Shown: positions 13,543 through 26,085 of the stretch, piece after piece
Layout of the letters: every line of letters starts with the position of its first letter
Numbering within the stretch: position 1 is the stretch's first letter
Assembly: GCF_032854445.1 (NCBI RefSeq)
Contig: NC_088300.1
Coordinates: 75,817,966-75,881,965, forward strand
Direction of reading: 5' to 3'
From: Liolophura sinensis
Lineage: Eukaryota; Mollusca; Polyplacophora; Chitonida; Chitonidae
DNA length: 64,000 nt
The notes under the pieces: generated by a model
Told to the model about the DNA's origin: nothing
The model's database searches: none
The model's input: the letters and a program-made list of their open reading frames with translations, nothing else
Position numbers and translations under genes: made by a program

Positions 13543-13552
13543 TAGAGGGCGC
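13543..13552 (+). promoter_or_regulatory. CTCF-type core motif
   Basis: TAGAGGGCGC matches the ten-base core YAGRKGGCRS of the bilaterian CTCF consensus. The preceding four bases (TTGG) do not match the CCAS part, so this is a half-quality site. Binding is inferred only from the motif. Confidence 0.3.
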
Positions 13553-14782
13553 TGTAGCCAGCATGGCTGATTACCTGATGTGTGAGCTGACCACAGCTTG
13601 GCGGCAGGCAGACTACAAATGAGATCACGCAGATATTGACTGAACTGCTATACACTGACCATCAGCCCTTTGCATATATGAACAGCTTAGATAAATGTAG
13701 GAGCAATCTGCACAGCCTAGTCAGGCACAGGAAAGAAACGAAGGATTACTTGCAGATCATTTTTGTGAAGTATCCTAGCTACCGGTCATCTGAGCAAATC
13801 CAACCCCAGAGCTAGGTCTGACTGACCATTCACCTCTCTCAATTGGTTCTTACATTCCTCAAAAGGTGACAATCTGTGATGAAGAAGCTGTCCATGGAGC
13901 TCTTCAGCACAGTTTTCCTCCAGATAAAGTGCTAGAGATTATTAATTCATAGCTTAACAGAAGCTGAAGGTGGGCTAACCCAATTAAAGAGTCAGCATGG
14001 GGCTGCTGTTCAAACAGTTTCCACACTTTTGTCCAGCTGGTTAGTTTTTTCCTCACACCCTTCAGTTCTTCAAAAGGGAAAAGTGCATTGATGGGAAGCA
14101 GGATGGGGGGTGGAGGGGGTGAAGGGAGGAGGTGAACACTGAAGACTTTGTGCAACATCCTGCATTTTTGTGAGGAGCAAATTCTCAGACAACCTGATTG
14201 TACAAGGACAAGTAATAAATCTAATGGCTCGATGTAAATGTTGTTTTCTGGCCAGTAAACTACTATTGATTTTGGTCGAGGAAGAGGTTGTAAGGGACAA
14301 TTCTTCAAATCAATCCCCTTTCGCTCCAATAACATGTACTGATATGCACAAGATTGGGGCCCTTTACGCTGCATCTAAACACACGCACCCCTCGAAATTC
14401 TCTACATAAGACAGTTGGCCATTTGTACATTTTGTCCAGCAGCCAAACACATTTCCATTCAGTAACAGAGTGCATGCATTCTCATGATGATGCCAACTCG
14501 TACAATTCTTACAAGAGAAATACAGCTGTGAATGGAGGCCTAAAAACTCTACAAAGTCATACCGAATAAAGATAAAAATCTCTAGCAATGAATTTACCAC
14601 GTTACCCTTCTAACATATGTTCTTGCTGGTGTACATACATGAAAGTGTTAACAATACAGAAACAATCACCAGAGGCCTACGTTTGAAGCACACTGACGAT
14701 GTACACGATTCACCATGCTCTTAAGGCAGACCAATCACGGACAAGAAACACAGCAATGCCACAAAAGCCAGCATTTTGTGGA

Positions 14783-14802
14783 CTGATAACAATGGTTATC
14801 AG
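14783..14802. promoter_or_regulatory. Palindromic GATA-SOX-GATA site
   Basis: CTGATAACAATGGTTATCAG has perfect 8-base arms (CTGATAAC and its reverse complement) around a 4-base loop. Each arm holds a WGATAR site. The loop together with the left arm spells AACAATGG, the core recognised by SOX HMG proteins. It lies in unique sequence with no coding signal. Function is an inference from motif content. Confidence 0.35.
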
Positions 14803-15130
14803 CAGCTAATCTACCAGATATGTGCCTTGAAATATCTTAGCCCATGTATATTTCACATAGCTTTTCAACCTGTTATTGATTGTGTTTCGTGTGGGTATGC
14901 CATTGGGAGAGCAACACTAATTATGCCAGCCACATTCCACATTGCCTTAGAAACTACCAATAGCAGGTAAGATGAGGTGACAAAGACAGGAAATTTTCAC
15001 ACAATCAGGCTTACAGCCAGTAATTAGACGCTTTCAAACTATTTGTTGCTGAGAGAATCTGATTAGAAGGCTGCAAGTCTAGCCGTTGATTTTCACTGGT
15101 GCTGTCAGACTGGAGGTTAATCAACACAGA

Positions 15131-15197
15131 GAGGATTATCCACAAGTCATCTGTGTGGTAGAATCAGTGCCTTAGCCACTTGCCTCAAGCCAGGCAC
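15131..15197 (-). mobile_element. Possible tRNA-like SINE head remnant
   Basis: The minus strand contains AAGTGGCTAAGGCACTGATT, which resembles the A-box region of tRNA-derived SINEs. A weak B-box-like GTGGATAATCC follows at roughly tRNA spacing. No body or tail could be traced, so this may be a decayed fragment or chance. Confidence 0.25.
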
Positions 15198-16089
15198 AGA
15201 AAAGTTCAACCAGAGCACAGCAATACAACTGTGGGTGGGGACTGTATGGAGAGTAGTGATATAACTGAGTAAGAAACTACCATTATATATGGACATGCAG
15301 CTATCATCCTGTCTGTGACCTGGCAAGCTATTAAACACAGCTGATGATGTAATAGGTCTGAAAATGGCCAGGGACAAATGTCACAGGTCATCCTGGCATT
15401 GAAAAAAATAGCATCCAGTCAGATATGGATATATGAAGCAATAACACATCTGTGGTACCAGAAATAATCAATGTATAGATACAATGTACATGTATCACAA
15501 ATGATGCCCTGGTTTTAGCATGATTGAGCCGGCACAACAATTGGGTCAATTAGGTTATGTAGTACAACTTGTATGAAAGCCAACTGAAGAAGTCTTGATA
15601 CATAATTAAAACAATACAAATAAAAATGCATTAAACCACCGGTAAAAAACATTTAAGAACAAAATGCTAACACTTAATTACAAGATCAAATCTTATTTTA
15701 AATTGCTTGCATGTAGGGACAGGTGATATGACAGGTGAGATGCACATCACAGATGATTACATGTACAAAACATCACAATCTCATGCTGAGGTAATTCACC
15801 TGTGAGTTTAACAATGTGTCTCATCTATAGAGCTACTGTACAAAAATGAACACTCAAGTATAGCAGTTGCAGCAAAAATGCTCCTTTTTTACTTTTCAGG
15901 TACACAATTGTACATTTACTGATTGTTGTAAAGTAATTAGAAAAAATATGGTTAACATGTAACAACAATGATTGTTGGAAACTTTCATATACCTAGAAAG
16001 TGATCAACAATGAATCTTACTCAATACATTGGAAATCAAATTGATTCAATCAACTTGGCCCATAAAATGTTTGAGTCTGACGCCTTTGA

Positions 16090-16210
16090 GTGCGTGAATT
16101 CTGGAGAGTGATTATTCTGTCACCCAACAGGGCGTGATTCGAGTCCATAAAATCACCACAAAAAACAGTGATGCCCTTTGGGCACTAAGCAAATATTGTT
16201 TCACAGCTCT
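16090..16210 (+). mobile_element. Probable tRNA-derived SINE fragment
   Basis: GATTCGAGTCC at 16136-16146 matches the Pol III B-box consensus at ten of eleven positions. About 20 bases on comes GTGATGCCCTTTGGGCACT, a short inverted-repeat segment of the kind that follows tRNA-like heads in several invertebrate SINEs. The A-box is degenerate and no 3' tail is clear. Confidence 0.4.
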
Positions 16211-17849
16211 TTAAATTTAGTCAATTAACATGCAAGCATCATGTTCAATGGAAATTTATTATCAGATGTTTAGACAAATGTCATCATAAAAAATCGAGAA
16301 GGAATGTAAAAGCTATAGCTAGAGCCCATGAATCGGCAATAATGAATGACATGGCACATATGAATATGGGCCGTCTCAGAAAAAAATGACTGTGCCAGAG
16401 CAAAATTGCACAGAAATCCACTTCAAAGGCCCAGGGCATTAGAAGACTTGCTGGATAGATGCCACTGTCAACCAACAGGCAGTGTACATGGGTATTAAGG
16501 CCAGTTCCAATCAGACGGCCAATCGTTTCTCTCCCATATTGATTCACTGAGCCTGACATTACATCTACAGGCGGCAGACATCTTCTATTTTTTCCCCAGC
16601 TAAATTGGTGCTTCCTTTGAGCATTAACACACAGGTTATAACTAGTTTTTGTCCACAGTAGTTTGGCTCATCAGTGACTCTTCTAGATCTGCTAAAGTTC
16701 CCTTTACCAGCCAAGTAGCTACGTATAACTCATCTTAAAACTGTTGACAAGGTAGTCAATAATTCTGTATCATGCTACTAGTGATTAGCACATATTACAC
16801 ATGCTCAGAAATCAATATTGTATAAGGTTATAGAACACCTTGTATTACCATGTTCGCTGACGCTAACCATAAAGGCGAGCATTAAACTGTACATATCATG
16901 TTCTGACATCCCTAGCCTCCAGCTTTTGGTACCGTAACATTAGTATGGGTCGACTGTCTTCAGAATGCGTGAAAGTAACCACTTACACCCAAACTGAAGA
17001 GGGATTAATGCAATGGGTGACAGGGCAGAGGTGTAGCCATTCAGCCCTTAACGATGGCCATTACGCTAAGTATGCAGAGCTATGTCACACTCCACGACTG
17101 CTAAGAGTCCTTGGGTACTGTGGATCTTCTGGCACCCCACCAACTCAATACTAAAAGCTGGCCAAAGTACTCACCCAATCTCTACTACTAAGTCCTGACT
17201 AGTGGGTCTCCATACAGCCAATATAACTTAGACTTGCAAGCCCACATCTCATTGCCATTTACCAGTCTCACTGGCCAACGCTAAAAGTCTTTTAAACCTA
17301 ATTAAACTTTTTGTTCTCCATGAGTGAGCCCACAGCCTACAAATTGTCACTCTCCTCATCTGGGCTACAATTGTCTTTATGTTCAACTACCGATATCCAT
17401 TCTTCTATCTTTTATTTTCAGCAATTCTGAAGTTATCCAAAGTCTATATTACTTGTACTGAGTGGGATATTAACCAGACAACACACCAATTATCTAATAA
17501 AATTAGGAATAATGAATGTGCCATGGAGTAAATTTGTGCCATTGATATAATAAACTCTTAACATTAAGTGTTCTGTAACAAACATCATAATCATTTTATG
17601 GATCAGGGAAATGAGAGAGAGACAAATGCATTGAAACATGAATTTTAGCTAGGGCATAATTTTTTTATGAAATAAATTATAACCCTTATTATATGCTTTT
17701 TTCTATTCATGCGACAAAATAAAAACATGAATTAAAGATATCTGTAACTGTGTATGTGTACTAAGGGCCATCCAATTATGACACAGATCATCAATGACAA
17801 ACGGCTTATTAAGATAATCAGGCAGCGAAAACGTTAGAAATGATCTTAC

Positions 17850-17936
17850 TTTCAGCATAATTAGCATATCAATAGGCAGTTTCTCTGATGAATCTGTACA
17901 TATCCTGACAAACTTTGGTACAGTCAAGGCCATCAT
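17850..17936 (-). CDS. Candidate exon with start codon, 29 codons, unknown
   Basis: The minus strand opens with two consecutive ATGs. The second has A at -3 and G at +4, a strong initiation context. It then reads 29 codons to an AAA|GTAAGA donor at 17849. The segment begins MMALTVPKFVR and ends IDMLIMLK. The codons look ordinary for coding sequence. No good acceptor lies upstream, so it would have to be a first coding exon. It ends in phase 0, which matches the phase-0 start of the block at 7691-7787. The protein is not recognised. The sequence around it is AT-rich and promoter signals were not found, so the call is weak. Confidence 0.22.
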
Positions 17937-18563
17937 AAAGAAAACATGCCTAACTCAAGACGCCATTTAACTACCTTGTTTGTCATAAATGAATGATTCA
18001 CTGCATTAAACATCAATCAAATCAAGTCCAGATTTATAATATATAAATTCTATAAACAATCATCTGACTGATTCAGCATGCAAAGGTGCAGATACACGGT
18101 CCTTTCCTAAGGCAAAGAGATACTCAAGAAATACGATAACTGCACGCAGTAAACAACAAAAATATCGCCATTCATCTAGGTGTCTTTCATAACCCTGCAG
18201 CGTATCAGACAGATTTGCGCCGAGGTAGACATAGACAAGAGATGAGAAGGAAATATCAATTATTAACAGCTTTCTCTTTCCTCCTACAGAAAATCTCTCC
18301 TAAAAAAACAACAAACCTTTAACAACAACATCATTTAAAACTTGTGCACTGTACAATGTCATGTTAAAGTTCTGAGCTCACAAACAAATAAAAATTAAGC
18401 TTCAAATAATTGATACATGTAATAATATGTCAAGATATTATAAAATTTCTTACAGTTTAATTTATCACAAATTTCGCAAAATCTGCTTGTCTCAGGGTTG
18501 ACATTCTGCTCCAAGACTGAGTGAAGTGCCTCCAATGTTTGTGTCAGTTGTGACTGCTCAACT

Positions 18564-18745
18564 CAAGTTATTTGATTGGTGTTTTGTGCCGTACTCAAGA
18601 ATATCAATCATATGATGGTAACATATGGTGGGAGGAAATCAGGCAGAGCTCATGGAAACCCAGGATAATCCACAGGTTGCTGGAAAACCTTTCTAAGTAC
18701 AACCGCAGAAAAGACTTCAACTCACAGCAGCCATACTGGTGTGAC
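18564..18745 (-). mobile_element. SINE, family A (AATAAATAAA tail), diverged
   Basis: Read on the minus strand, the element ends in a tail ACACCAATCAAATAACTTGA. Read on the plus strand, it has the hallmark blocks GATTGGTGTTTTGTGCCGTA, CTCAAGAATAT, GGTGGGAGGAAA, CCACAGGTTGCTGG and CTTCAACTCACAGC. The last is the complement of a tRNA B-box (GTTCRANTCC). The block order is the same as in the copies at 46030-46230 and 62073-62324, which defines a dispersed family within this window. I associate this consensus with molluscan genomes, from memory only. Confidence 0.7.
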
Positions 18746-21700
18746 TGCTCAAAGTGAAACTGTGATTTGAAAACTGTTTTTAAAGTCAAAGTTTTTGAAG
18801 AATTGGCAAGAAGGCTAGAGTAATCTGAAGCTATTTCGTGATGGTACCTAGGTTTCATGTTCTATGGCCACACTGAGAAACTTCCACTTTCCGAACACAC
18901 TGGAGAAACAACACGTCATGTTTTTGTTGTGCAAGACTAGAAACTACATTTACGTCTGTCCCCATGCCATGCCTCAAAACATATGGTAGGGAAATGAGAG
19001 GTGGTGAATGAAGTTACCACAACAACATGTAAAAACAATTCCAGAACAACCTCAAAATAGTTATCTATTTACATTGTCAGAAGTGAGAGTAAAAACACTC
19101 TTGTGTCAGGTAGCCTCCTTAGTACGTGTAAAGAATTACAGCTCAGAAACATCATCATCATTATGGAGTCATTTGCTCGACAAAACATTATGACATGGGC
19201 TAACTAAGCTTGGGAAAGGTAAACAGCTCCATCTGCCAAAGGGAAACTATAAACACCACAAGTTACGTAATATGCACATCAGAAACAAATGCTGGATGGA
19301 TTTAGGGTGGTAAAAAACATGCCACCCTTACACCACGTCTTATGGACACACATAAATCTTAACATCGATGGTCTATGAGCAACATCAGCTACATGTACAG
19401 GGCTCGTAAAAAACTGAAGCAATACTCTGAGGAAATATCCTCTCATATAATTCAATAAGTTTTTGGTTTTGCATCAACACTTGGAATTTCCCATCTGGGA
19501 TTATATTCACTCATAGTCAAATACAAAAAGGCCCGCTTCAGCTGATGCAGAAAATATCTCTTTCATGAACTCATATAAAACTGGTTATGAAACAAAAGTT
19601 CTATAATTCAGCATGAAAACGACAGTGTAGGGCAAAGTTAATCATGTCTCAATGGCACAAAATCGCTCAACTCTGGAGGCTGAAATTACAGCTGCTTCCC
19701 CCAAAACAACTGCATCAGAAAGGGCCCAAAAAACTGGTAAAAAAAATATATTGTTCAAGCACAAATATAAAATCCTGTTTTATCTTTATAAGAATCTGTT
19801 TATGCTGAGTACATGGAAAATCTACTCAAATAAAAGCATAACATGGCTATTGCGCATGGGTTGCCATCTCTTGAAGCAGAATTAATCTCCTGAAAGCATC
19901 CTACATGTATTTTTCAGTCTGATCTATGTGTATTTATTGATGGTTATTTTTTATGCACTGCTGCACACCTGAAGACAGAGGGCTTCATCCATAACTAGAA
20001 ATTGTTTTTTAAGTTTGAAGTGTACGTACACTTATAAAAGACTACAATAATATGTTTTCCAGATGTTGAGTAACAAAGTTACTTGAGCACTGAACTATGA
20101 GTACATGTGATCGGCTTGTTCATGACAACTGACCAGGCAGGCTGACCGTTCTTCAAAGAGTTCACGTGTCATCAGTGATTAAAAACAACTCATGTAACCC
20201 AGTACATGTTCCTAATGACTTTTCTGTTATATACAGTTATGGGTTGGGCAGGTCATGTAGTCAGGAAAAGAATCTAGGCCTGCAGACTTAGAGATTGAGC
20301 ACAAAGTGCCATCGTAGAACAAGAAAAGCATCGGTTTACCCTGAGGGCCAAGCTGTTAATGATTCATTTGTCCATTTGTCCATAACTGTTGCACAGTTAA
20401 CGATACAAATAGTGCGCTGAATAGATTCATACATTATAGAGGCAACATGCTTTCTTCTGACTATATACACAGGATGGCCACACATTATATGTTCCAATCT
20501 ATGTACTTGTGATAGCACGCTACCATGCTAGCACACTTGACAACAACAATTAACTCGCTATACTGATTTGTTGCAGTCACCTTAAATTTAATCTTGCCTT
20601 GGAGTAAATGCATTGTAGAGGTGAGAAAAAGAATTACAGGTGCGGATTGGCTCCATTAAATACATCATTAAATTCAGCGTTAAAGATGGACCACAAATTA
20701 TTCTGAATTGTTTTATAACCCGATGGAGCCAGGTGAGAGGCGCTAAGGGTGGTCTGTCTGGTTCAGACTGTTAGAGTTGTGCTTAAAGCAAGGAGGAAAG
20801 CCAGCTAAGGTGGACTCCTTAGTTAATGTACCATAGAGCCAGATCTAGGGCAAGGCTTTTATCCCAGGAAATTATTGTCTATCCTGAAGCTTAATTCACA
20901 AGGTAAGAGTTTTAGGAAGTGTCTGTGGGGCCAGCTGTACCATAACCCCATAAACACTGCTGCCAGACTAAGCGTTTGCCCCAGGAGAGGGCAACATCTT
21001 TAACCATCCAAACAGATGGGTAGAGACATGATCTCATCATGTCTGGTAACAGCCACACCTACTCAATGTTCTAACCATCTCATGGCCTCCCACTCTCCCA
21101 ATCTTACAGAGAACCACACTTCATGGTATATACACCAGGGAAACTTTACAAACAAGATGTGTACAAAAAAAAACACCAGGCAACTTTTCCCAAAAAAATC
21201 TATCATATTAACAGTTTATTCCACTGGAGCTGCAAAAAAAACCTCTGCTATCAACAGTTTAGAAGATCATGACATCTCGTCCAAACAGGTTGTTTCACAC
21301 GATCTTGTGTAGGATGCCTTTGGTTGCTGGCTCAAGAAACACTGGAGAATTTTGTGGAATACGTCAACAACTGACACAGGTGTATTAACGACCATGTCTA
21401 GTTGCTAAGTGAATGGAGAGCATGACCTATAACACCAATACAATAAGTCCACCCAAACTAATTACATTCATTCACACCTTTTATGGAACGTTGTCAGCAT
21501 AGTCAATCTACACAGTATTTTTGACTGGCATGGTGTGAAGAGTGTTTATTTATTTACAGGTATACATTCGATTGCTGGTAGTCAAGAACATTTCACTTTT
21601 TACCCAACTGTAATGAGCAAAGGAAACTGATCGGAGACAGGTAAAAAATTTCCACACTGATGTATATATATAGTGACACTCAAACCAAAAAAATCTGAAA

Positions 21701-21905
21701 TCAAGCACAAAGCCTTATTGACTATAGTAGAAAGCTATTAACCAGTGAGGAATCATGGCATCTGGATGTTACCCTTAATACATCTGAAAAACTCACAAAC
21801 AAAATAAAACCCTGTCATGCACAATTAATCTGCCAATTAATGCTTGATAACAAACAGCAATAAAATGTTGCCCAAAAATGTGAGTTAATTGCAATATATG
21901 ATGCG
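18746..21905. other. Unique stretch, no supported gene
   Basis: About 3.2 kb of AT-rich sequence with only short chance frames. The one item of note is a very short block at 20868-20902 with a good acceptor and donor, described under findings. No repeat longer than a few tens of bases was seen. Confidence 0.6.
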
Positions 21906-22119
21906 CACAGGCAATCATGAGAAAACAACATAGCATGCAGCACAGGCAATCATGAGAAAACAACATAGCATGCAGCACAGGCAATCATGAGAAACAACAT
22001 AGCATGCAGCAGGACAATCATGAGAAAACAACATAGCATGCAGCACAGGCAATCATGAGAAAACAACATAGCATGCAGCAGGACAATCATGAGAAAACAA
22101 CATAGCATGCAGCAGGACA
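21906..22119. repeat. 35-bp tandem repeat, six copies
   Basis: Units contain GGCAATCATGAGAAAACAAC followed by ATAGCATGCAGCA. Two subtypes occur, one starting CAGGCAATC (35 bp) and one starting GGACAATC (34 bp). The array is followed by AT-rich unique sequence. A minus-strand open frame through it is a by-product of the repeat. Confidence 0.95.
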
Positions 22120-25100
22120 AAACAAGATCAAAAGATCAAAATAAAAATCAACTTTAATTACAATTAACAACAAGAAAAACCAATCAATTCCTGCAAAATG
22201 ATTTCGGATACTGTACAATTTCAAAAACTCATTTGTTGACCTGGGAAAAAAAATACCTTTTATTCTTCACAGCATTTGTCCAACTGAAATTTTTCAGTTT
22301 CACATTATTTTACTGCACAATACGTCATGGAAAAACAATGATCACAAACATGTTGACAAAAATGTTTCTTCTTCAGGAATTTCTTGTAGCTTAATTGGTA
22401 GTTCTATTTGAATTTGAATAAAGAAGACAAATAATAGCTATCTTATTTATTATGAAAATCCTAAAAACCATCCTATCTCTGAACATAAAAGCTGGGAGCA
22501 GAAAAAACGCTTACAATGGGCTATAGTGAGTTACAGAGATGCACATTGTATGCATCTAACTTTTCCCTCACCTTGCCTTTTTCTGCAGAGTGATTTTAAC
22601 ATAAAAAGCCAAATGTCACTACCTGATATCTCCCCTCATCTCTCCCTGCACTCCGGGACCACATGGAGATCCTGTTAGGACAGAATTCACAAAATCCTTT
22701 GCTACAGAAGAGACTTTAATTTGACAGGATCAGAGAAAACCAAAGAGGACTTGATGCTTCAGTGGGCAGAACAGGCTGAGTCTGCCTCTAGTCACAATCA
22801 ATACGACATTCACAGCAAAACCTCACAAATCATATATTACATATTTTCATTGAAAACTGTTGCTATAGCCCTGCCTGTTACCCTATAGATATGGGGTGGG
22901 CAGAATGACAGACAGCAAACTCCAATCCTACTAAAGTTCATACTGTTGATCTGACCCTGGGCTTGCTTCGAGAGTCCCATATGTCCACAGTATACACATC
23001 CAAAGCAATATAACCAACAAAAAAAAGTTTTCACCTCTTTTCCTTCTCTAATTCTATTTTGTGGCAGAAATTGATTTTTGCACCCAGGTAATACTGAAGT
23101 CGAAGCCGCAAAACTGCTTAGGGCACATCTGACTATCAAATACCGTCTAACAACAGCATATCAGACAAATTACATCTTAACTGACTTTTTGAAACAAAAA
23201 AAAAATGCAAACAAGACGATAACAAATTTGATGCCCACAAAAACATTATAAAGTACAAAAACCAATAAACAGTGCCTACCAACTGTTAACAGTTGAAACT
23301 AATTATTTTTTAATTCAGGCAACTTTCAGAAGATAACGCGAAGCACAGATTCACACTGATCAACATACCCGGGAAAAGACCAGTGGAAATCAGGACAACC
23401 ATACTGCATGTATAAGATTGCATAAAAATAAAAAGATACCCTACCTTTTTGGTTAAGTTTAACAGTGTATTTTATGTGTTCCATCACATCTTATGTTTTT
23501 GTTAATGGTACAGGATGAAAAATCGAACTAACAGCTTGTGCAGTGTATTCTGTATGGAACACTTCCATGAAAGCAAACAATAAAAAAAAACTACCACGAG
23601 GATGCCATTAAGCTTAATGTCAGGGTGACATCAGGAGGATGGGACTGTCAACAAAGGGCATGGCCACAGAGTAACTCAGCCAAAGCCTACGCTGGAAAGT
23701 GCTGCAACAAAAGCCATCAGTGTCTCTTACATTCACCTCATCAACCTTGTACACATGTAGGTGTGGTAACAGAATGCCGCTTATCTCTTGGATTCAAGTC
23801 ATCTAATGTACCCTTAAAAATTCTCTACAGATATAGCTTAACTGATAGCTTAACTGATATTACCCTGACTCATGCAGATTTGGTGGTGTGCCTGCATGAG
23901 AACATGGTTTAGAAACAACAGCAGGAAAGCACAATGTGCCACTTTGAAATGGCTGGTTGTATTATATAAATGTGGATATATGCAGTTAAAAAAAACACAC
24001 TAATTGTACAGCTATTAATGCATTAGTATTTAATATGCCTAATTGTTAAGGGCTGGGACAGGATGATACAGTGATGATTATCCAAGGATGGATCAATGTT
24101 CTATCATGGATTCTATCATGGCTTCTTCTGGTTATACACATCAGTCCATCAGCTAGGCCTGCTGCCTCTGTTCTCATTCCTACATTCTACACTGGTCGCA
24201 CACAGAGAACATTGCCACAAATTAGAAAAATGAAATACAGAATGAAAAAAAGCTACTCATCGAACAGTGCAGTTAATTACATGAAGTTTTCCATTCTGAG
24301 AGCCAAGGGCAAACTGAACGGCTTTTAGCAAACTGTCAGAAATCCTGTGATGCCACTATAGTCATGCCATCCCGGACAATTAATGTAAAAAACAATACCA
24401 TTTCAAGATTAAAATCAAACTCTTCACAATACTGCTTGCAGAATGACATTGCACTTATTTATTATATATGTTTCAATTGGACTACTTTTCAAATTTCATG
24501 GGTCAGAAGTTTCTATCATTAAACACTACCGCAGTTAAATGATCAATTATTGTTGAGTTCTGGCTCTTAACATACTGGTACCACACAAAAACTGGTAAAG
24601 ATAATAGATGGTACTATATGACAACAAAAAATGTGGCCAGCATAATGTATAAAGCATTTCCTCACTTTGCTAATATTTTTAGAAGTCAGTAAACTGAAGT
24701 GATACATCCTCTTCATTAAATCTCCAAACATGTACATATGGTTGTAAAAATATTTTTTCAACAAATCATGTTTAAAAGAAAAAACGTCCCAAACAAATGA
24801 AAGAATAATTATGGCTTAATGCCCATCTCGAAACACTAAACACTTAAGAACAAAAAAACAAAACGTGAAGGCTTACATTATAAAAGCTAAATAATAACTG
24901 ACAGAACATCAACTGATGCAAGTGAACATTTTACCTCCCCATAAAAATCAGTGAGGAGAAAAAATTGTCACTTTGTTGGAATTTTTATCAATTATCTCCC
25001 AAATTCTTGTCAAACGAGACTGCATGACACTGAGTTTTCAGACAAAGCCTTGGAGGAATTGTGTCTCCTTCATCAGCCTGTTGGTCTGAAAGCTGATTAC

Positions 25101-26056
25101 TTCACCATCAGTATGGAAATCAAATCAAGGATCAAGTTTCTCGGTCAACTTTTGCTGTGACCATCAACTACCTCTTTGCTACCATGCCCACAGCCTAGGT
25201 GAGCACAAGACTTGCAGAATTACAATTTGCTGTTTGCCAATTTTCCGCTGAAACCCTGGACGACAGCTGATAATCAATTCTCTCATAGGAGACAGGGTAA
25301 TAGATATGTTGGCTATCATGCCACAGTACACAGTATCTCGCATCTTGGTATCTATTTATAGTGTGCTAATATTAAAGGACTAGAATAAGGGGCACCATGG
25401 TCTGCCAGAATCACTTCATTTTGCCAAAACGCGTGCTTATTTTCTCCCCCAATGATTACAATAGCGACAATTTACTTCAAAATTTGATAATACAAACTGA
25501 GCATCCATTTGGATAAAAGCCTCGCAGACTTTTTCTTCTGGTCAATACTGAGATAATGTTCTAGAACAGGAGCCATTTATCAGTTTCATAGTTTACAGTG
25601 TGCAGGGTTTTACCATCCTCATCCACGTCAAGCACCTATTGGGCATTGTCAAAAACCTTTTAGTACTTCATGACCAAGAACCACATATCTTATTTACAAT
25701 TTTTTTTGCTTAATAGTGAGGCAAATTCCTTTTTGGATAATGACAATTTAGGTTACAACAAATATGAAGCCTGTAACATTTTGACAAGCTACTGTATATG
25801 CTACTACATACTTAGTCCAAGAAGAGCAGAAGAAATGAAACTCAGAGCTTCACTGAGCCTGATTGCCCCAAAGTATGGTTATTAACTAGATTAAGGCTTT
25901 GTATTACGTGTATGTCCAGCCCAGACAACTACCGAGTCCCAGATCAGATTACAGATCAGAAGACTGCAGGTACTGATCTCTATAGCCATGTGGTGACTAT
26001 TCACTATACGATTTACTTACAACTTACCCTTAATTCTGAGCAAATCAGTACTACAG

Positions 26057-26085
26057 TTCTACATAGATTACTAATCTATGTAGAA
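26057..26085. repeat. Perfect 29-bp palindrome (14-bp arms, 1-base centre)
   Basis: The left arm TTCTACATAGATTA is followed by a single C and then its exact reverse complement. Allowing one bulged base, the pairing extends on both sides (CAGT outside the left arm, ACTG outside the right), giving a stem of about 18-19 bp over 26054-26089. It stands alone in unique sequence and shows no target-site duplication that I can see. Confidence 0.9.

Larger units (their letters stand above)
12843..18563. other. Unique region with scattered motif groups, no complete gene
   Basis: About 5.7 kb without a supported full gene. Items listed separately are a CTCF-type core at 13543, a GATA-SOX-GATA palindrome at 14783, two tRNA-like remnants near 15131 and 16090, and an exon-like block at 17850-17936. 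A G-rich purine tract lies at 14101-14135 and could form a two-tetrad quadruplex at best. Frames of 60-156 codons here overlap on both strands without splice signals and are probably chance. Confidence 0.55.

Noticed and set aside
14101-14140. G-rich tract as a strong G-quadruplex
   Set aside because: Only three runs of three or more G occur in the cluster (GGGGGG, GGGGG, GGG). A canonical four-run, three-tetrad structure does not fit.
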